Shown here in pieces: positions 12,401 to 24,107 of a stretch of DNA of 64,000 nt; positions within the stretch are counted from its first letter, which is position 1; every line of letters starts with the position of its first letter. Below the pieces are notes generated by a model. That model saw only the letters and a list, made by a program, of their open reading frames with translations, made no database searches and was not told the origin of the DNA. The DNA is from Liolophura sinensis (taxonomy: Eukaryota > Mollusca > Polyplacophora > Chitonida > Chitonidae), in assembly GCF_032854445.1 (NCBI RefSeq), contig NC_088304.1, positions 18,699,850 to 18,763,849 of the forward strand, in the 5' to 3' direction. The position numbers and the translations under genes are program-made.

Positions 12401-15400
12401 CTGACAAACAATGAAGTATGCTGACAAACAATGATAAACGTTGACAAACAATGATAAACGTTGACAAACAATGAGAATGTTTAAACAGTGAAGTATGTTG
12501 ACAAATACTGAAATATATATTGACAAACTTTTCATGCACTCACCAACAATTAGTATTGTGGGTTTGTCAAAGGAGTAGTCCTGCACTGGTATAGGTTGGT
12601 ACATGTAGTCAGCCCATCCTGTAGCCTTCTCCTGCTCCTCCTATCTGAGACTGATCAGTCGCTAGGCTACCGATGGCATCTCCTGACTCAGGAGGTTTGT
12701 CAGGCACCGTGCTACTGGTGACACCCCTGGCCCTGTCGCTATCCCCTCCGTCATCCCAGATGTGCGTAGGACTGGCTGGCTCTGACCAGTTGTACCAATG
12801 ACAGCCCAGCCAAGCTGCTGCTGTGCCTACAAGTGTGATTAAAATGATGATGAAAAAATGATGATGATGATGATGATGATGATGACGATGACGACGATGA
12901 TGACGACGATGATGATGGTGAACTAATATTAGTGCATCTGGCTAAAAAGTGAAAACAAAAACTGAATAAGTACCGTAACACATAACGGTCATCACACATT
13001 TAACATATTTGCTGGTAAAACTTACAATTTTCCAGTAGGATATCATCAGATGCACTTTGCAAAAATTCTCAAAACACCTTTGTAAAATCAGTTGAACTCG
13101 AGGATGATATTTTAGGTGAAATACAATATCTGCACAAACACATGATACTGGTGTATGGTTGAAGACTTAAGCTTTGATTCCTTTTTTTAAACAATATTTT
13201 CGAAATTTGATGCAGAACAATTTTCATTTTAAGTAATAATTATTAAGACTACCTATACAATTTTTATGATAATCTGTCATTTTGTGGAATAAGACAGGCT
13301 TCATAACCCTACCTGAAGAACGCCTGTCATTTTGTGGAATAAGACAGGCTTCATAACCCTACCTGAATAACGTCTGTCATTTTGTGGAATAAGACAGGCT
13401 TCATAACCCTACCTGAAGAACGCCTGTCATTTTGTGGAATAAGACAGGCTTCATAACCCTACCTGAAGAACACCTGTCATTTCGTGGAATAAGACAGGCT
13501 TCATAACCCTACCTGAATAACGCCTGTCATTTTGTGGAATAAGACAGGCTTCATAACCCTACCTGAATAATGTCTGTCATTTCGTGGAATAAGACAGGCT
13601 TCATAACCCTACCTGAATAACGCCCGTCATTTTGTGGAATAAGACAGGCTTCATAACCTACCTGAATAATGTCTGTCATTTTGTGGAATAAGACAGGCTT
13701 CATAACCCTACCTGAATAACACCTGTCATTACGTGGAATAAGACAGGCTTCATAACCCTACCTGAAGAACGCCTGTCATTTTGTGGAATAAGACAGGCTT
13801 CATAACCCTACCTGAATAATGTCTGTCATTTTGTGGAATAAGATAGGCTTCATAACCCTACCTGAATAACGTCTCATTTTGTGGAGTAAGACAGGCTTCA
13901 TAACCCTACCTGAAGAACGCCTGTCATTTTGTGGAATAAGACAGGCTTCATAACCCTACCTGAATAACATCTGTCATTTTGTGGAATAAGACAGGCTTCA
14001 TAACACTACCTGAATAACGCCTGTCATTACGTGGAATAAGACAGGCTTCATAACCCTACCTGAAGAACGCCTGTCATTTTGTGGAATAAGACAGGTTTCA
14101 TAACCCTACCTGAATAATGTCTGTCATTTTGTGGAATAAGACAGGCTTCATAACCCTACCTGAATAACGCCGGTCATTTTGTGGAGTAAGACAGGCTTCA
14201 TAACCCTACCTGAATAACGTCTGTCATTTTGTGGAATAAGACAGGCTTCATAACCCTACCTGAATAATGTCTGTCATTTTGTGGAGTAAGACAGGCTTCA
14301 TAACCCTACCTGAAGAACGCCTGTCATTTTGTGGAATAAGACAGGCTTCATAACCCTACCTGAATAACATCTGTCATTTTGTGGAACAAGACAGGCTTCA
14401 TAACCCTACCTGAAGAACGCCTCTCATTTTGTGGAATAAGACAGGCTTCAAAACCCTACCTGAATAACGCCGGTCATTTTGTGGAGTAAGACAAGCTTCA
14501 TAACCCTACCTGAATAACGTCTGTCATTTCGTGGAATAAGACAGGCTTCACAACCCTACCTGAATAACGTCTGTCATTTCGTGGAATAAGACAGGCTTCA
14601 TAACCCTACCTGAATAATGTCTGTCATTTCGTGGAATAAGACAGGCTTCATAACCCTACCTGAATAACGCCTGTCATTACGTGGAATAAGACAAGCTTCA
14701 CAACCCTACCTGAATAACGCCTGTCATTTCGTGGAATAACATAGGCTTTATAACCCTACCTGAATAACGTCTGTCATTTCGTGGAATAAGACAGGCTTCA
14801 CAACCCTACCTGAATAACGTCTGTCATTTTGTGGAATAAGACAGGCTTCATAACCCTACCTGAATAACGTCTGTCATTTTGTGGAATAAGACAGGCTTCA
14901 TAACCCTACCTGAATAACGTCTGCCATTTTGTGGAATAAGACAGGCTTCATAACCCTACCTGAATAACGTCTGTCATTTCGTGGAACAAGACAGGCTTCA
15001 CAACCCTTCCCTGAATAACGTCTGTCATTTTGTGGAGTAAAGACAGGCTTCATAACCCTACCAGAATAACGTCCTTCATTTCGTGAAGTAAGACAGGCTT
15101 CACAACCCTACCTGAATAAAGTCTGTAATCTGCTGGTTAATGCTGTAGATGTCAATCACCTCCATCACACCAGCACTGGCCTTGGAGACGACAGGTGTCA
15201 GAGAGCAGCTGAATACACAAGTACATGTACATTACACCAGAACTGGCCTTGGAGACGACAGGTGTCAGAGAGCAGCTGAAATACACACACACTTGTACAT
15301 TACACCAGAAACTTGGCCTTCAAGACGACAGATGTCAGAGAGCAGCTGAAATACACAAGTACATGTACATTACACCAGCACTGGCCTTGGACACGACAGG

Positions 15401-18400
15401 TGTCAGAGAGCAAGTGAAATACACGTGTACCTGTACATGTACACCACACTTGCACTGGCCTTGAAAACGACAGGTGTCAGAAATCAGCTAAAATACACAG
15501 TCATATGCCTGTACATTACACCTGCACTGGCCTTGGAGAGAGCAGCTGAAATACATGTGCAAACCTGCATGTACATTGCATACGCAAACTCACGGAACAT
15601 ACATGTACACACAATTATACTTCTGTCTTATAAAGGCTTCATAACTGTACCTGAACACAGTATGTAAATGTACATTTGGGGTTTTACGTCATAATAACAA
15701 TATTTCAGCCATATGACGGCAAGGAGTCACTAGGTGTGTTTACTTGTACTATGACGTCTTGTGGCAAATGCATGCCGCCAAAGTGCTGCCCGCCACAAAA
15801 AGTGTCATGCCCAAGACACCAGACAGGACAACTCCACTCAGTCACAGGTCAACCACACGTGTTGCTCCATCCTGTCAGTGTTTGTGACCCAAGCTAGGCA
15901 CAATAAGAACCATTATTAAAATCCTTTGATATGACCCAACCCGATCGCTCGCTAATGTAAGGTCCCCCATACAGAAGATGCAACCAGATACACTGACACA
16001 AAATCTAATCACTGATCAGTGATGTCATTTTGCAAAACTGAAGTATCACACAATGTTCATGTAGGTGACAGTAGATCTACCCAGATGACAAAAGACGCTC
16101 TGATGCCACCAAACGTTCCAACGAGTCAGACATATACTCACAAGAACTTTAAGAAGGCGGACATGTATACTGTGCTTGTGTCAAAAAGTGCATGAATAAT
16201 GATGTTATGCATGAATAATGAATAATGATGTTATGCATGAATAAGGATGTTATGCATGAATAAGGATGTTATGCATGAATAAGGATGTTATTAGAAATGT
16301 TCCTAAATAAATGTCATGAAAATTATCTCCCTTTGGCAATAGTGAAAAAACAAAAGACCATAAAAATAACTGAACATAATCAGAAAAATAACTGCATAGG
16401 TCTAATGTTGCTCAAACCTTTTACATTTTTGACCTTCCTATCTCTGCGCTGCATGCATACTTCAGCCAAATTTAACACATGATATTAAAATGAAAAAACA
16501 ATGTGCATAAAAGACTGTAGATTGACAAGTTACAATATGAGATGTTAAACAAGCAACCAGACTTCATTCAATACCTATTCTGAGAGGTCTTGAGGATTTT
16601 CTTCACACCAAACAGATAGGCACTTCTGAGAACTGCTCCAAAATTCATTGGATCCTGCCAAAATATAATATAAAAGATAATATAAAAATACTTTGACATT
16701 TTGTTTCCAAAAACCTCCATTACTTCATTTATTCATCTGACTGATGTTTTAAGACATACTCATCTATATTTTATTTTAAATATTCAACTATGGTATACGT
16801 CAATGTAACATTAATGAAACAACGGCCTGAAGCAAACCATGAACAGTGCTATTGAAGAAGATCATCTCACGTACATATACGTGAGTTTTCCTAACTTGAA
16901 GTCCCAGTGAAATCAGTAGGAACTGTATTCAAACACACCGTCTTATTAGTATTGGCGAGTGGTAGTGTCTAACGTGGACCCACCACATGCTGTAGCCAGC
17001 AGGGACAAAACAGCCTTTGACAACACCAAATAAATTTTTAAAAAATTCCATAATTCATTTATAAATTTATCTGGCTGGTGTAAAATGCCATACTATATGT
17101 AAATACTTTTTCCTCTTATGGTAGAGACCCATTGCCAATGTCAATGGGTGAAGACCCGTGCAGTAAACCAATGTTTCCCCGTGAACATGTTCCAAACAAG
17201 CCTTATAAACCTAACTAGTCATACTGAAGAAGATAACTGTTTCAACTCGTTTTTGGAACTGTCATTTTGTTTTACAGTTTAGCCCTGTTAATGCCTATAT
17301 GAAAGTACCTGTACTTGATACAACACCAACCACAGAGCCTGCCTGTCGGTTTCTGAGGGGTCTTGAGGCCTAGTAACATCAACATCAAAATAAGTACATT
17401 TAATAGGATTACGAGGGAATAACACGTTGACAGGGGAATAAAATGTTGATGGGGGAATAACACACTTGACATGGCATTAACATGGATGACAGGGGAATAA
17501 CACAGATGCCACACGAGAAAAAACATCAATGACTTGGGAAAAAACGTGGATGACAAGGGAATAACACAGATGGCAAGGGAATAACACAGATGACAAGGGG
17601 AAAATGTGGATGACAAGGGAATAACACAGATGGCAAGGGAATAACACAGATGACAAGGGGGAAAATGTGGATGACAAGGGAAAAACACACATAGCAACGG
17701 AAAAACACAGATGACAAGGGAATAACACAGATGACAAGGGAAAAACATGGATGACAAAGGAACAACACAGATGGCAAGGGAATAACACAGATGACAAGGT
17801 AATAACACAGATGGCAAGGGAATAACACAGATTACAAAGGAAAAACATGGACGACAAGAGTATAACACAGATGACAGGGGAATAAAACAGATGACGGGAA
17901 TAACATAAATGGCAAGGGAATAACATGGATAATGGGAATAACATAAATGGCAATAGAATAAGTCAGATGACAAGGGAATAACATGGATGAGAGGGTTAAC
18001 ACTGATGAAGAGTAATAACACTGACGAAGATATATAAATTATAATATATAAAGTTTACTGAATGTTGAATTTAAAACCCACATGCAAGACTTGGTTTCCA
18101 CTGTGCATGTTAATATGTCATTGTAGATGTGGGTCTATTCAAGCGCAAACTCTGAGCTGAACTAACTAAATTTCATACATACCCTGCTTCACCTACATGT
18201 AAAGTTGTTTATTTATTTGATTTCACTGCCATGTATACGACAGCAGCCAGCATTATGGAAACCAGGCAGAGCCGGAGAGAACTCACACCCACAGGTTGCT
18301 GACAGACCTGCCCACATATTGTCGGAGAGGAAGCCAGCATGAGCTGGATTTGAACTCATGGTGACCGCATCAGTGAGAGGCTCCTGGGTCACTGTGCCAT

Positions 18401-21400
18401 ACTGAACACACTAACCATGTCATCACAGAAGGCAAAAAGCTGATTACATTTAACACATACACATGTAAACTACACATCTTTGTGGCCAGTTTCCTGTGAG
18501 ATGTAGGGGAGGGCTTTTAGCCTGGACACATCAAGACAGACACCCTATGGGAAGAATACACAACACTTTACAGGCATGTTTATTATGAAACCACAGGGTT
18601 CAGAGTAAACCACCCACCTTATGGCAAGTTACTCATGACTTTCCCACATGTAACACACATCAATGGCAGATTTGTGGAAGGTAAACTTCATGTACAACCG
18701 CACCAGGGAACATTATATTCAGCTTCATGCCAACCATGCTCATAGCACAATGGAAGCAGAAGAACTGCTCAAATTCCCTGTTTGAAAATATGATTGAATC
18801 AATGTCTTTGGTGACTCTTAAGTGACAGGGGGCCTTCGTGGCTCAGTTGGTTAGCGCGCTAGCGCAGCGTAATGACCCAGGAGCCTTTCACCATTGCGGT
18901 CGCTGTGAGCTCAAGTCCAGTTCATGCTGGCTTCCTCTCTGGCCATACGTGGGAAGGTCTGCCAGCAACCTGTGGATGGTCGTGGGTTTCCCCCGGGCTC
19001 TGCCCGGTTTCCACCCACCATAATGATGGCTGCCGTCATATAAGTGAAATATTCTTGAGTACGGCGTAAAACACCAATCAAATAAATAAATAAATCTTAA
19101 ATGACAGACAGGTACAGCACCTTAAAGTGACCATAAAGTCTGCCAAAATATATGCCTAGAAAATTTTGATATACGACACAAAAATATATCTAAAAAATTG
19201 TAAAAAGTTTTGAGAGCCGAGAAGATGAAGTTTAGCATTGGGGATATGGCACTGACGGTCAATTCACTCTGAGTAGCCATGTTATAGAAGCTCTTATGAA
19301 CTTGGCCAATCACTAGTGCTGTCAGTGTCACATGATAATTGGCTGTCACATCAAAAAAGCCATTAGCTCTCGACTGTCAGTGTGTTTTCTTAAGTGGATA
19401 GACAGATATTGATGCAATAAATCGAATCTTGCAGGTTAGTTTAAGAGTTAAGCTGATGCATTTTGAGCCGCACATTTATAAGCAGGAAATGAGAACAGCT
19501 GCCCGTGTCACACTGCGTACGTGTTGGGCAGGACACTGCAGTGACTTGTCAGGGTGAGCTGGCAAGAAAACCGCCGAGGGAGAGACATTGCTTGAAGAAA
19601 AAATATCATGACTTTGCATTATTTTTCCTTTATCTTTACAGATTTATTACAAAAATATCTCCCCAAAATCTGAATGAAAGGGTCTGTTATCAATCAGAAG
19701 GTGCTGCTATGTTCAGTAAATTCCCTGAAGTCAGTACAGGCCAGCTACGCAAAATGCTTACACCCATGCAGGACGAGGATAAGCAGAACCTCTAAAACAT
19801 GACGCCTATGTCCACGACCATCGCCCTGACTGAGCGCCACACTAAACATCGCCCTGACTGAGCGCCACACTAAATGAAACATCGGCCCTTTGAACGCGGA
19901 ACAGAGCTGATACTCTTTTGTTGGGTGACGTCACTCTAGATAGCTATAACATGGCAAAATGGCGTCACCAAATGAGTGGTCAGGTACTGACAATTGTTTG
20001 CTATTCATTTTGTTGCTAAGCGATATAGAATTTTTAAAATATTTTTAAGACATTTGTGGAATATTACTTTATGTTCACTCTAACCTTCAAGCCATGACCA
20101 GATCCTGTCACCATTTTTTCCTTTTTTTTTTCTTTTATGATTTATTTAAAAAGGCTCTACCAGAGAAAAATCAAATTTTTGGTGTTCTTTTACGATAAGC
20201 CAAGAAATTATCTTTCACAAAATACCAGACGCATATCCGCATGTGTTACCATTCAAAATCGTTAAAAATATTTTCATAAATCTCTAGTATAGCCTCTATC
20301 CTTTTTACATAAATTCCAAATGTGGTCAGTTTTATGGGAGGACAAAACTGACATGCACTGGTTAAACCAGCGATCTCTGGCAAATTTTCCATGTTTACAT
20401 GTGTGCACATCATAGTGGTAGAAAACAAGTTTCAAAGAAACGGCAGACTGCATAACCAGACATGAATGACTCTTTTCCACGTCAAAGATTAGGTCAGAAC
20501 CTGAATTTGTGTTTCCAGATGATTGAAAGGTAAGTACCTTAACCACTTGGCCACAACCCCGCCCCTGCTTCAAGTTAAAAAAATCTTGCTAGTTCACTTG
20601 AATCAACACACATTCCTATATGTATACATATACAAGTTCCAACGAGGTCACTTAGTTATTATAATCATTATGCACTCCTTTAAAATAAGCCTACCTGATG
20701 TGGTCTGTAATTTGTACACCTGTCAATCTGCGACAATGACAAATGTTTGATGGGTATCCTTTTCTCCTCTGCAAGGGACATCACCTTGTGCACATCAGCT
20801 GAATGAGGGTTATCTCCCTTTGCATGAACATACAAACAATGAGCACTTCTTCTGCCAAACTTCAAAGCAAGCAGCACTGGATGAAGGCCAAAACAGCATT
20901 TCTCCCCTAGAACAAAAAAAAAAAACAAGTAAATTTGACAATTAGAGTAGTTTCACTGCAACTGACAAATATACACTGTTACCATACTAATAGAAGCAAG
21001 CAACAGTTGCTCAGAAAGTTGAGCTTGAAGTTTGACCTACTGGACAGGTACATGTACTTCACATGTATTTATAATGCTGTACTCGAGAGGTTTTCTGCTG
21101 GTCCGTTTTATATTAAATTGCAGTAAACAAAAGTCCCCTGATTCGCTTCCAATTAGCTACACATACAAAACAAACTTTGTGACACAAATGAGGCTAACTG
21201 CACTCAGATGTTGATTTTATCATTTGGCCTCAATGGCCCTGAGTTTATGGGCTGTGGCCAGAATAATGCCATTAACTAACAAGTGGCTTCATGATATTTC
21301 AGCGTGAACTAAACTTAGATTTTTAATAGATTTTTGTTCCATAACTTCATACGTACAAGCATGAATTTATTAATAGCAAAGTGTCTGGCATGCATTAATG

Positions 21401-23077
21401 GGGTTTGACAGATCTAACCCAAAGAGTTCATCACATGTCCTGCAACATACATAAAATAGATCCTTTCTAAAAATAATTCTAAGATTCATTTCTTGTTTAA
21501 TGTTGAGTACAAATCTCTGATACTGTAAGGTTTGCTTGTGTTTTTTATGCTCTTGTACTTGTTTTATAAGGCCATCTCCACATGCTTAACACGCTCTGTA
21601 TTACATATGAACGTACGTACATCTCTTGCTCAATATAAGGCTGTGTGTTGCCGGACACTCTATATGCACTTTATTAATCCCCAATAGTCTGTGACTTGTA
21701 TAATACACGAATGGGAACACCTTCATGTTTATAACTGTAAACCAGATCAGTACAATAATATGGCTTTGAGAGCGGAAAAAGCTGCAAAATTTGAAAAGTT
21801 TCATCAGCCTGACTTTCAAAATTATGTACAGATAGGTGCATTAACAGCTTGGTGAAAAATCTGGGGTGACACATTTTTGATTGTAGGCCCTATTATGTAC
21901 CCAATCCCTTACTGTATTTATTTATTTTCGATTTGACTGGTGTGTTACACATGTACTCAAAAATATTTGATATATACAACAGCAGTAACCATTATGGTGG
22001 GAGGAACCCGGCATAAGCCAGACTTGAACTCACAGTGACTGCCTTGATGAGAGGCTCCTGAGTCATTGTGTATTGTAATGAAGCGTGTGATAATAAGAGA
22101 GAGCTCAGAGGTGTGGCATTAACAACACATACGGACAACTAATAAGATTTGAGAACACAGCAACAAGATGTTCGACCACAGAAACAAGATCTAGAGGACG
22201 TGACGTTCTAGATGTAGGTGCATAGTAGCATGCATATATGAACAGAGTAACAAGGCACACATGTATGAACACAGTAACAAGACATCTGAATGCAGTAACA
22301 AGACATCTGAATGCAGTAACAAGATACATGAACGCAATAATGAGGATTATGAACACAGTAACAAGATGTGTAAACTTGCTTTATCGCCGGAACATTGCCA
22401 TGTCTCTTATCTTCTTCACCACTCCAACCTGGCCTGCGCTTTCTTTTTCCTAAACCCGGTAAAATGTCTTCACTTCGCTCATCATTGTTCTGTCGTAGTT
22501 CCTGCTCGATTTGGAGTAAATCCAGTCCCCCTGACTGACCGTCCCTGGCCATGTCCTCGTGGTGAGTGGCATGACTAACAGGTGATTCCCTTGAATGGTA
22601 CTGTCGCTGAATCGATTCACCGCAGTAATTCATCTGCTTAAATTCTCGCTCCTTTTTTCTCTCATATTTACTTCTGGTCATGGAATCTCTTTTGCTATCC
22701 TCCGAGAACTTAAACTGATTCTGAAAAGCATCCCGTCGGCTTTCAGAGATTCCATGTTTCAGTTTAATGGGTCTAGTTATACGCACAACTCCACCTGTGT
22801 CAGGAAAACCGTGAGCTTTCCGCATGTCAGTGTCATTTTCTGCAAAACTCCTCAGTCTGTCATTTATGCTAAGCTTTCTTTTAGTTTGACTTTGTACATG
22901 GGTTGTATCAGAATCAAAGTCATATCCTCGTTTTTCCACACTGTCTGTACCATCTGAACTCTTACAGCAACAATGAGCTGGAAAGCTCAAGGGAGACAAC
23001 ACCCGTAGAAAACTGCAGGAGTTGTGTTCCCTAATGAGAGTACCCACGCTGCGACAAGCTTGCACTTTCCCAGCCAT
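9491..23077 (-). CDS. MRM1: MRM1-like mitochondrial rRNA 2'-O-methyltransferase, 9 exons
   Basis: SpoU/TrmH-family enzyme; in animals MRM1 2'-O-methylates a guanosine of mitochondrial large-subunit rRNA with S-adenosylmethionine. Exons, 5' to 3': 23077-22420, 20906-20695, 18544-18474, 17369-17309, 16654-16575, 15208-15112, 12826-12544, 10308-10174, 9540-9491. All junctions are GT-AG and in phase. They sum to 1647 nt (548 residues), longer than I expect for vertebrate MRM1 because of a charged N-terminal region. The first ~25 residues (MAGKVQACRSVGTLIREH) are basic and fit a mitochondrial presequence. Substrate-binding domain: EKCCFGLHPVLLALKFGRRS (exon 2). SPOUT motif 1 is DPMNFGAVLRSAYLFGV (from residue 335), motif 2 ILIVGNEGSGLP (G488), motif 3 SLNVSVATG (525-533). 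Exon 7 carries two in-frame TAG codons (12662-12664, 12641-12643), bridged by another open frame. Indels in this assembly or an unseen short intron are likelier than gene death, since flanking motifs are intact. Exon 1's donor (GTGAAG) is chosen by phase and quality. Confidence 0.87.
10435..10788 (-). mobile_element. SINE family B, full length, in MRM1 intron 7
   Basis: Complete copy ending in GAGTGAGTGAGTGCTTGGGG on the plus strand (the 3' end of the element). The tRNA-like head reads GCACAGTTAGTAGAGCGTCC with box B GGGTCGAGTCACACTT. It lies in sense with the host gene. Confidence 0.88.
11194..11444 (-). mobile_element. SINE family A, near full length, in MRM1 intron 7
   Basis: Spans the tail (GATTGGTGTTTTACGCCGTA) to the tRNA-like head (GGCCTCGTGGCTCAGTCGG on the minus strand). 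The copy is well preserved. Confidence 0.88.
11583..11812 (-). mobile_element. SINE family A, in MRM1 intron 7
   Basis: Starts with a TTTATTTATTTATTTATT tail and extends to the ACTCCTGGGTCATTA block. The head is shortened and part of the middle is missing. It lies 140 bp from the previous copy in the same orientation. Confidence 0.85.
12262..12500. repeat. Minisatellite, 20-bp unit, about 12 copies
   Basis: Unit GACAAACAATGAAGTATGCT, with diverged copies at both ends. It lies in MRM1 intron 7, ending about 45 bp from the exon 7 donor at 12543/12544. Open frames on the minus strand here are only periodic translation of the array. Confidence 0.93.
12843..12917. repeat. GAT/GAC trinucleotide microsatellite
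   Basis: A run of GAT and GAC triplets directly behind the exon 7 acceptor of the MRM1-like gene (exon starts at 12826). Its closeness to the acceptor means length change could affect the branch-point region. Confidence 0.92.
13271..15111. repeat. Minisatellite, 50-bp unit, about 37 copies, built on the exon 6 donor of MRM1
   Basis: The unit on the plus strand reads CTGTCATTTTGTGGAATAAG, ACAGGCTTCATAACCCTACC, TGAATAACGC. It is uninterrupted and head to tail. On the minus strand each unit contains TTATTCAG|GTAGGGTT, matching the authentic exon 6 end and donor (TTTATTCAG|GTAGGG at 15112/15111). The exonic ACAGACTTTATTCAG is also represented as ACAGACGTTATTCAG. The array therefore seems to have grown from the exon/intron junction into intron 6. 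Confidence 0.95.
15165..15580. repeat. Tandem repeat, about 67-74 bp x 6, containing the exon 6 acceptor of MRM1
   Basis: The first unit overlaps exon 6 itself (exon 15112-15208). Five further copies run into intron 5, each with the coding block CTGGCCTTGGAGACGACAGG and the acceptor block GTCAGAGAGCAGCTGAA (minus-strand TTCAG|CTGCTCTCTGAC), separated by TACATGTAC-rich spacers. Copies 4-6 are the most worn. Confidence 0.9.
15674..15958 (-). mobile_element. Degenerate SINE family B relative, in MRM1 intron 5
   Basis: Keeps GGGGTTTTACGTCATAATAA and CATATGACGGCAAGGAGTCA near the 3' end of the element. The inner part is diverged and the tRNA-like head is barely visible (GACCCAACCCGATCGCTCG). Confidence 0.55.
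16186..16288. repeat. Short tandem repeat, 19-bp unit, about 5 copies
   Basis: Unit GCATGAATAAGGATGTTAT, in MRM1 intron 5. Confidence 0.9.
17405..18020. repeat. Minisatellite, 20-bp unit, about 30 copies
   Basis: Unit near GGAATAACACAGATGACAAG, with variants GGAAAAACATGGATGACAAG. It fills much of MRM1 intron 3, starting 35 bp from the exon 4 acceptor (exon start 17369). The long minus-strand frame rich in CHLCYSL-type repeats is array translation, not a gene. Confidence 0.94.
18206..18415 (-). mobile_element. SINE family A, diverged, in MRM1 intron 3
   Basis: Worn copy: TTTATTTGATTTCACTGCCA, CCAGCATTATGGAAACCAGG and GAGGAAGCCAGCATGAGCTG are recognisable. It lies close to exon 3 (donor at 18473/18474). 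Confidence 0.75.
18829..19094 (+). mobile_element. SINE family A, full-length reference copy
   Basis: Best copy for describing the family. The tRNA-like head has box A TGGCTCAGTTGGTTAGCGC and box B-like GAGCTCAAGTCCAG. A central block follows (GGGAAGGTCTGCCAGCAACC, CCCGGGCTCTGCCCGGTTTC), then a conserved 3' block (AAGTGAAATATTCTTGAGTA, GGCGTAAAACACCAATCAAA) and an (ATAA)n tail. The head suggests RNA polymerase III transcription, with the tail as the site recognised by a partner LINE; both are known for tRNA-derived SINEs and inferred here. The copy lies antisense in MRM1 intron 2. Confidence 0.92.
21918..22075 (-). mobile_element. SINE family A, diverged and shortened, in MRM1 intron 1
   Basis: Tail TTTATTTTCGATTTGACTGG, then CCATTATGGTGGGAGGAACC and a box-B-like block (ACTTGAACTCACAGTGACTG). 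An internal segment is missing. Confidence 0.72.
22225..22375. repeat. Tandem repeat, 20-21-bp unit, about 7 copies
   Basis: Unit GAATGCAGTAACAAGACATCT and variants. It begins about 45 bp beyond the chosen exon 1 donor of the MRM1-like gene (22420/22419). The exon 1 frame stays open through the array, producing a Cys/Tyr-rich tail that is not expected in the protein. Confidence 0.85.
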
Positions 23078-23569
23078 GACCTGAGAACAGAAAATCACCA
23101 GAATGTAAATTATACTAATAACAAATTTAATATAAATGCCCTGAATGACATACATGAGAACAGAAAGGACACATATAGCCTAAATTTTTTAATAAACAAT
23201 TTAACTACACAAGAGGTTAGTCACTCTTGATTGCTACAGAAGAAAACAGAACTGGGAATGAGATTTTGGTAATATTTTTTAATCCAATGAGAAGTCCACT
23301 GCCAAGCTACCAATACTTTCTGTCTATTGCCAGTAGGACTATGTACGATACCATGACAAAATAAACATTTCAAATTTTTGTATAATTCTATAAAGGCTTT
23401 ATCTGATTTCTCTGTCCTTACATAAAACTTGGAATATGTTCAAGTTTTGACTCTGTCGAAGGTAACATCAGCCAAAAACACAATATTTATACAGAAAACC
23501 TGATTTACTCTCTGGTAAGCAAACCTTAGCTAGTTAGTTAATCGTTCACGAAGACGATAAAGGACAAAT

Positions 23570-23972
23570 ATATTACACTTAAATGACCCATATACTACAC
23601 TTAAACGGCCCATATACTACACTTAAACAGCCCATGTACTACATTTAAACAGCCCATATACTACACTTAAACGGCCTATATACTACACTTAAACGGGCCA
23701 TATACTACACTTAAACAGCCCATATACTACACTTAAACGGCCTATATACTACACTTAAACGGCCCATATACTACACTTAAACGGCCCATATACTACACTC
23801 TAATGGCCCATATATAACACTTTAACGGCCCATATGCTACACTTAAACGGCCTATATACTACACTTAAACGGCCCATATACTACACTTAAATGGCCTATA
23901 TACTACACTCTAACGGCCCATATACAACACTTAAATGGCCTATATACTGCGCTTAAACGGCCCATATACTAC
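23570..23972. repeat. Minisatellite, 22-bp unit, about 18 copies
   Basis: Unit GGCCCATATACTACACTTAAAC. It lies 0.5 kb upstream of the MRM1-like start codon, so it could sit in or near the promoter. Confidence 0.94.
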
Positions 23973-24107
23973 ACAGGAATAACGTGAATAATGTGAATTA
24001 ACAGAAGAATACATTTGATTTTAATGTACAGATAATGGAAACTCATACAAAATATATAACTGGTCGTTCTATGTCGATTTAAAAACGCTAAATATGGATA
24101 TCTAAAA

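Noticed and set aside
12751-12999. Poly-serine protein
   Set aside because: A GAT/GAC microsatellite read in one frame; the real exon 7 frame is different.
13271-15111. CRISPR-like array of regular direct repeats
   Set aside because: Units are contiguous with no unique spacers, and the region is an intron of a eukaryotic gene; it is a minisatellite.
17272-18021. 249-residue minus-strand frame rich in CHLCYSL repeats
   Set aside because: Translation of the 20-bp minisatellite in MRM1 intron 3; flanked by real exons on the same strand in other frames.
18829-18940. Genuine tRNA gene at the SINE heads
   Set aside because: A and B boxes are present but the cloverleaf is not complete and the block recurs with the same SINE body many times.
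19505-19795. 96-residue plus-strand frame antisense in MRM1 intron 2
   Set aside because: No recognisable motif; it contains an apparent acceptor-like tract but no supported partner exon.
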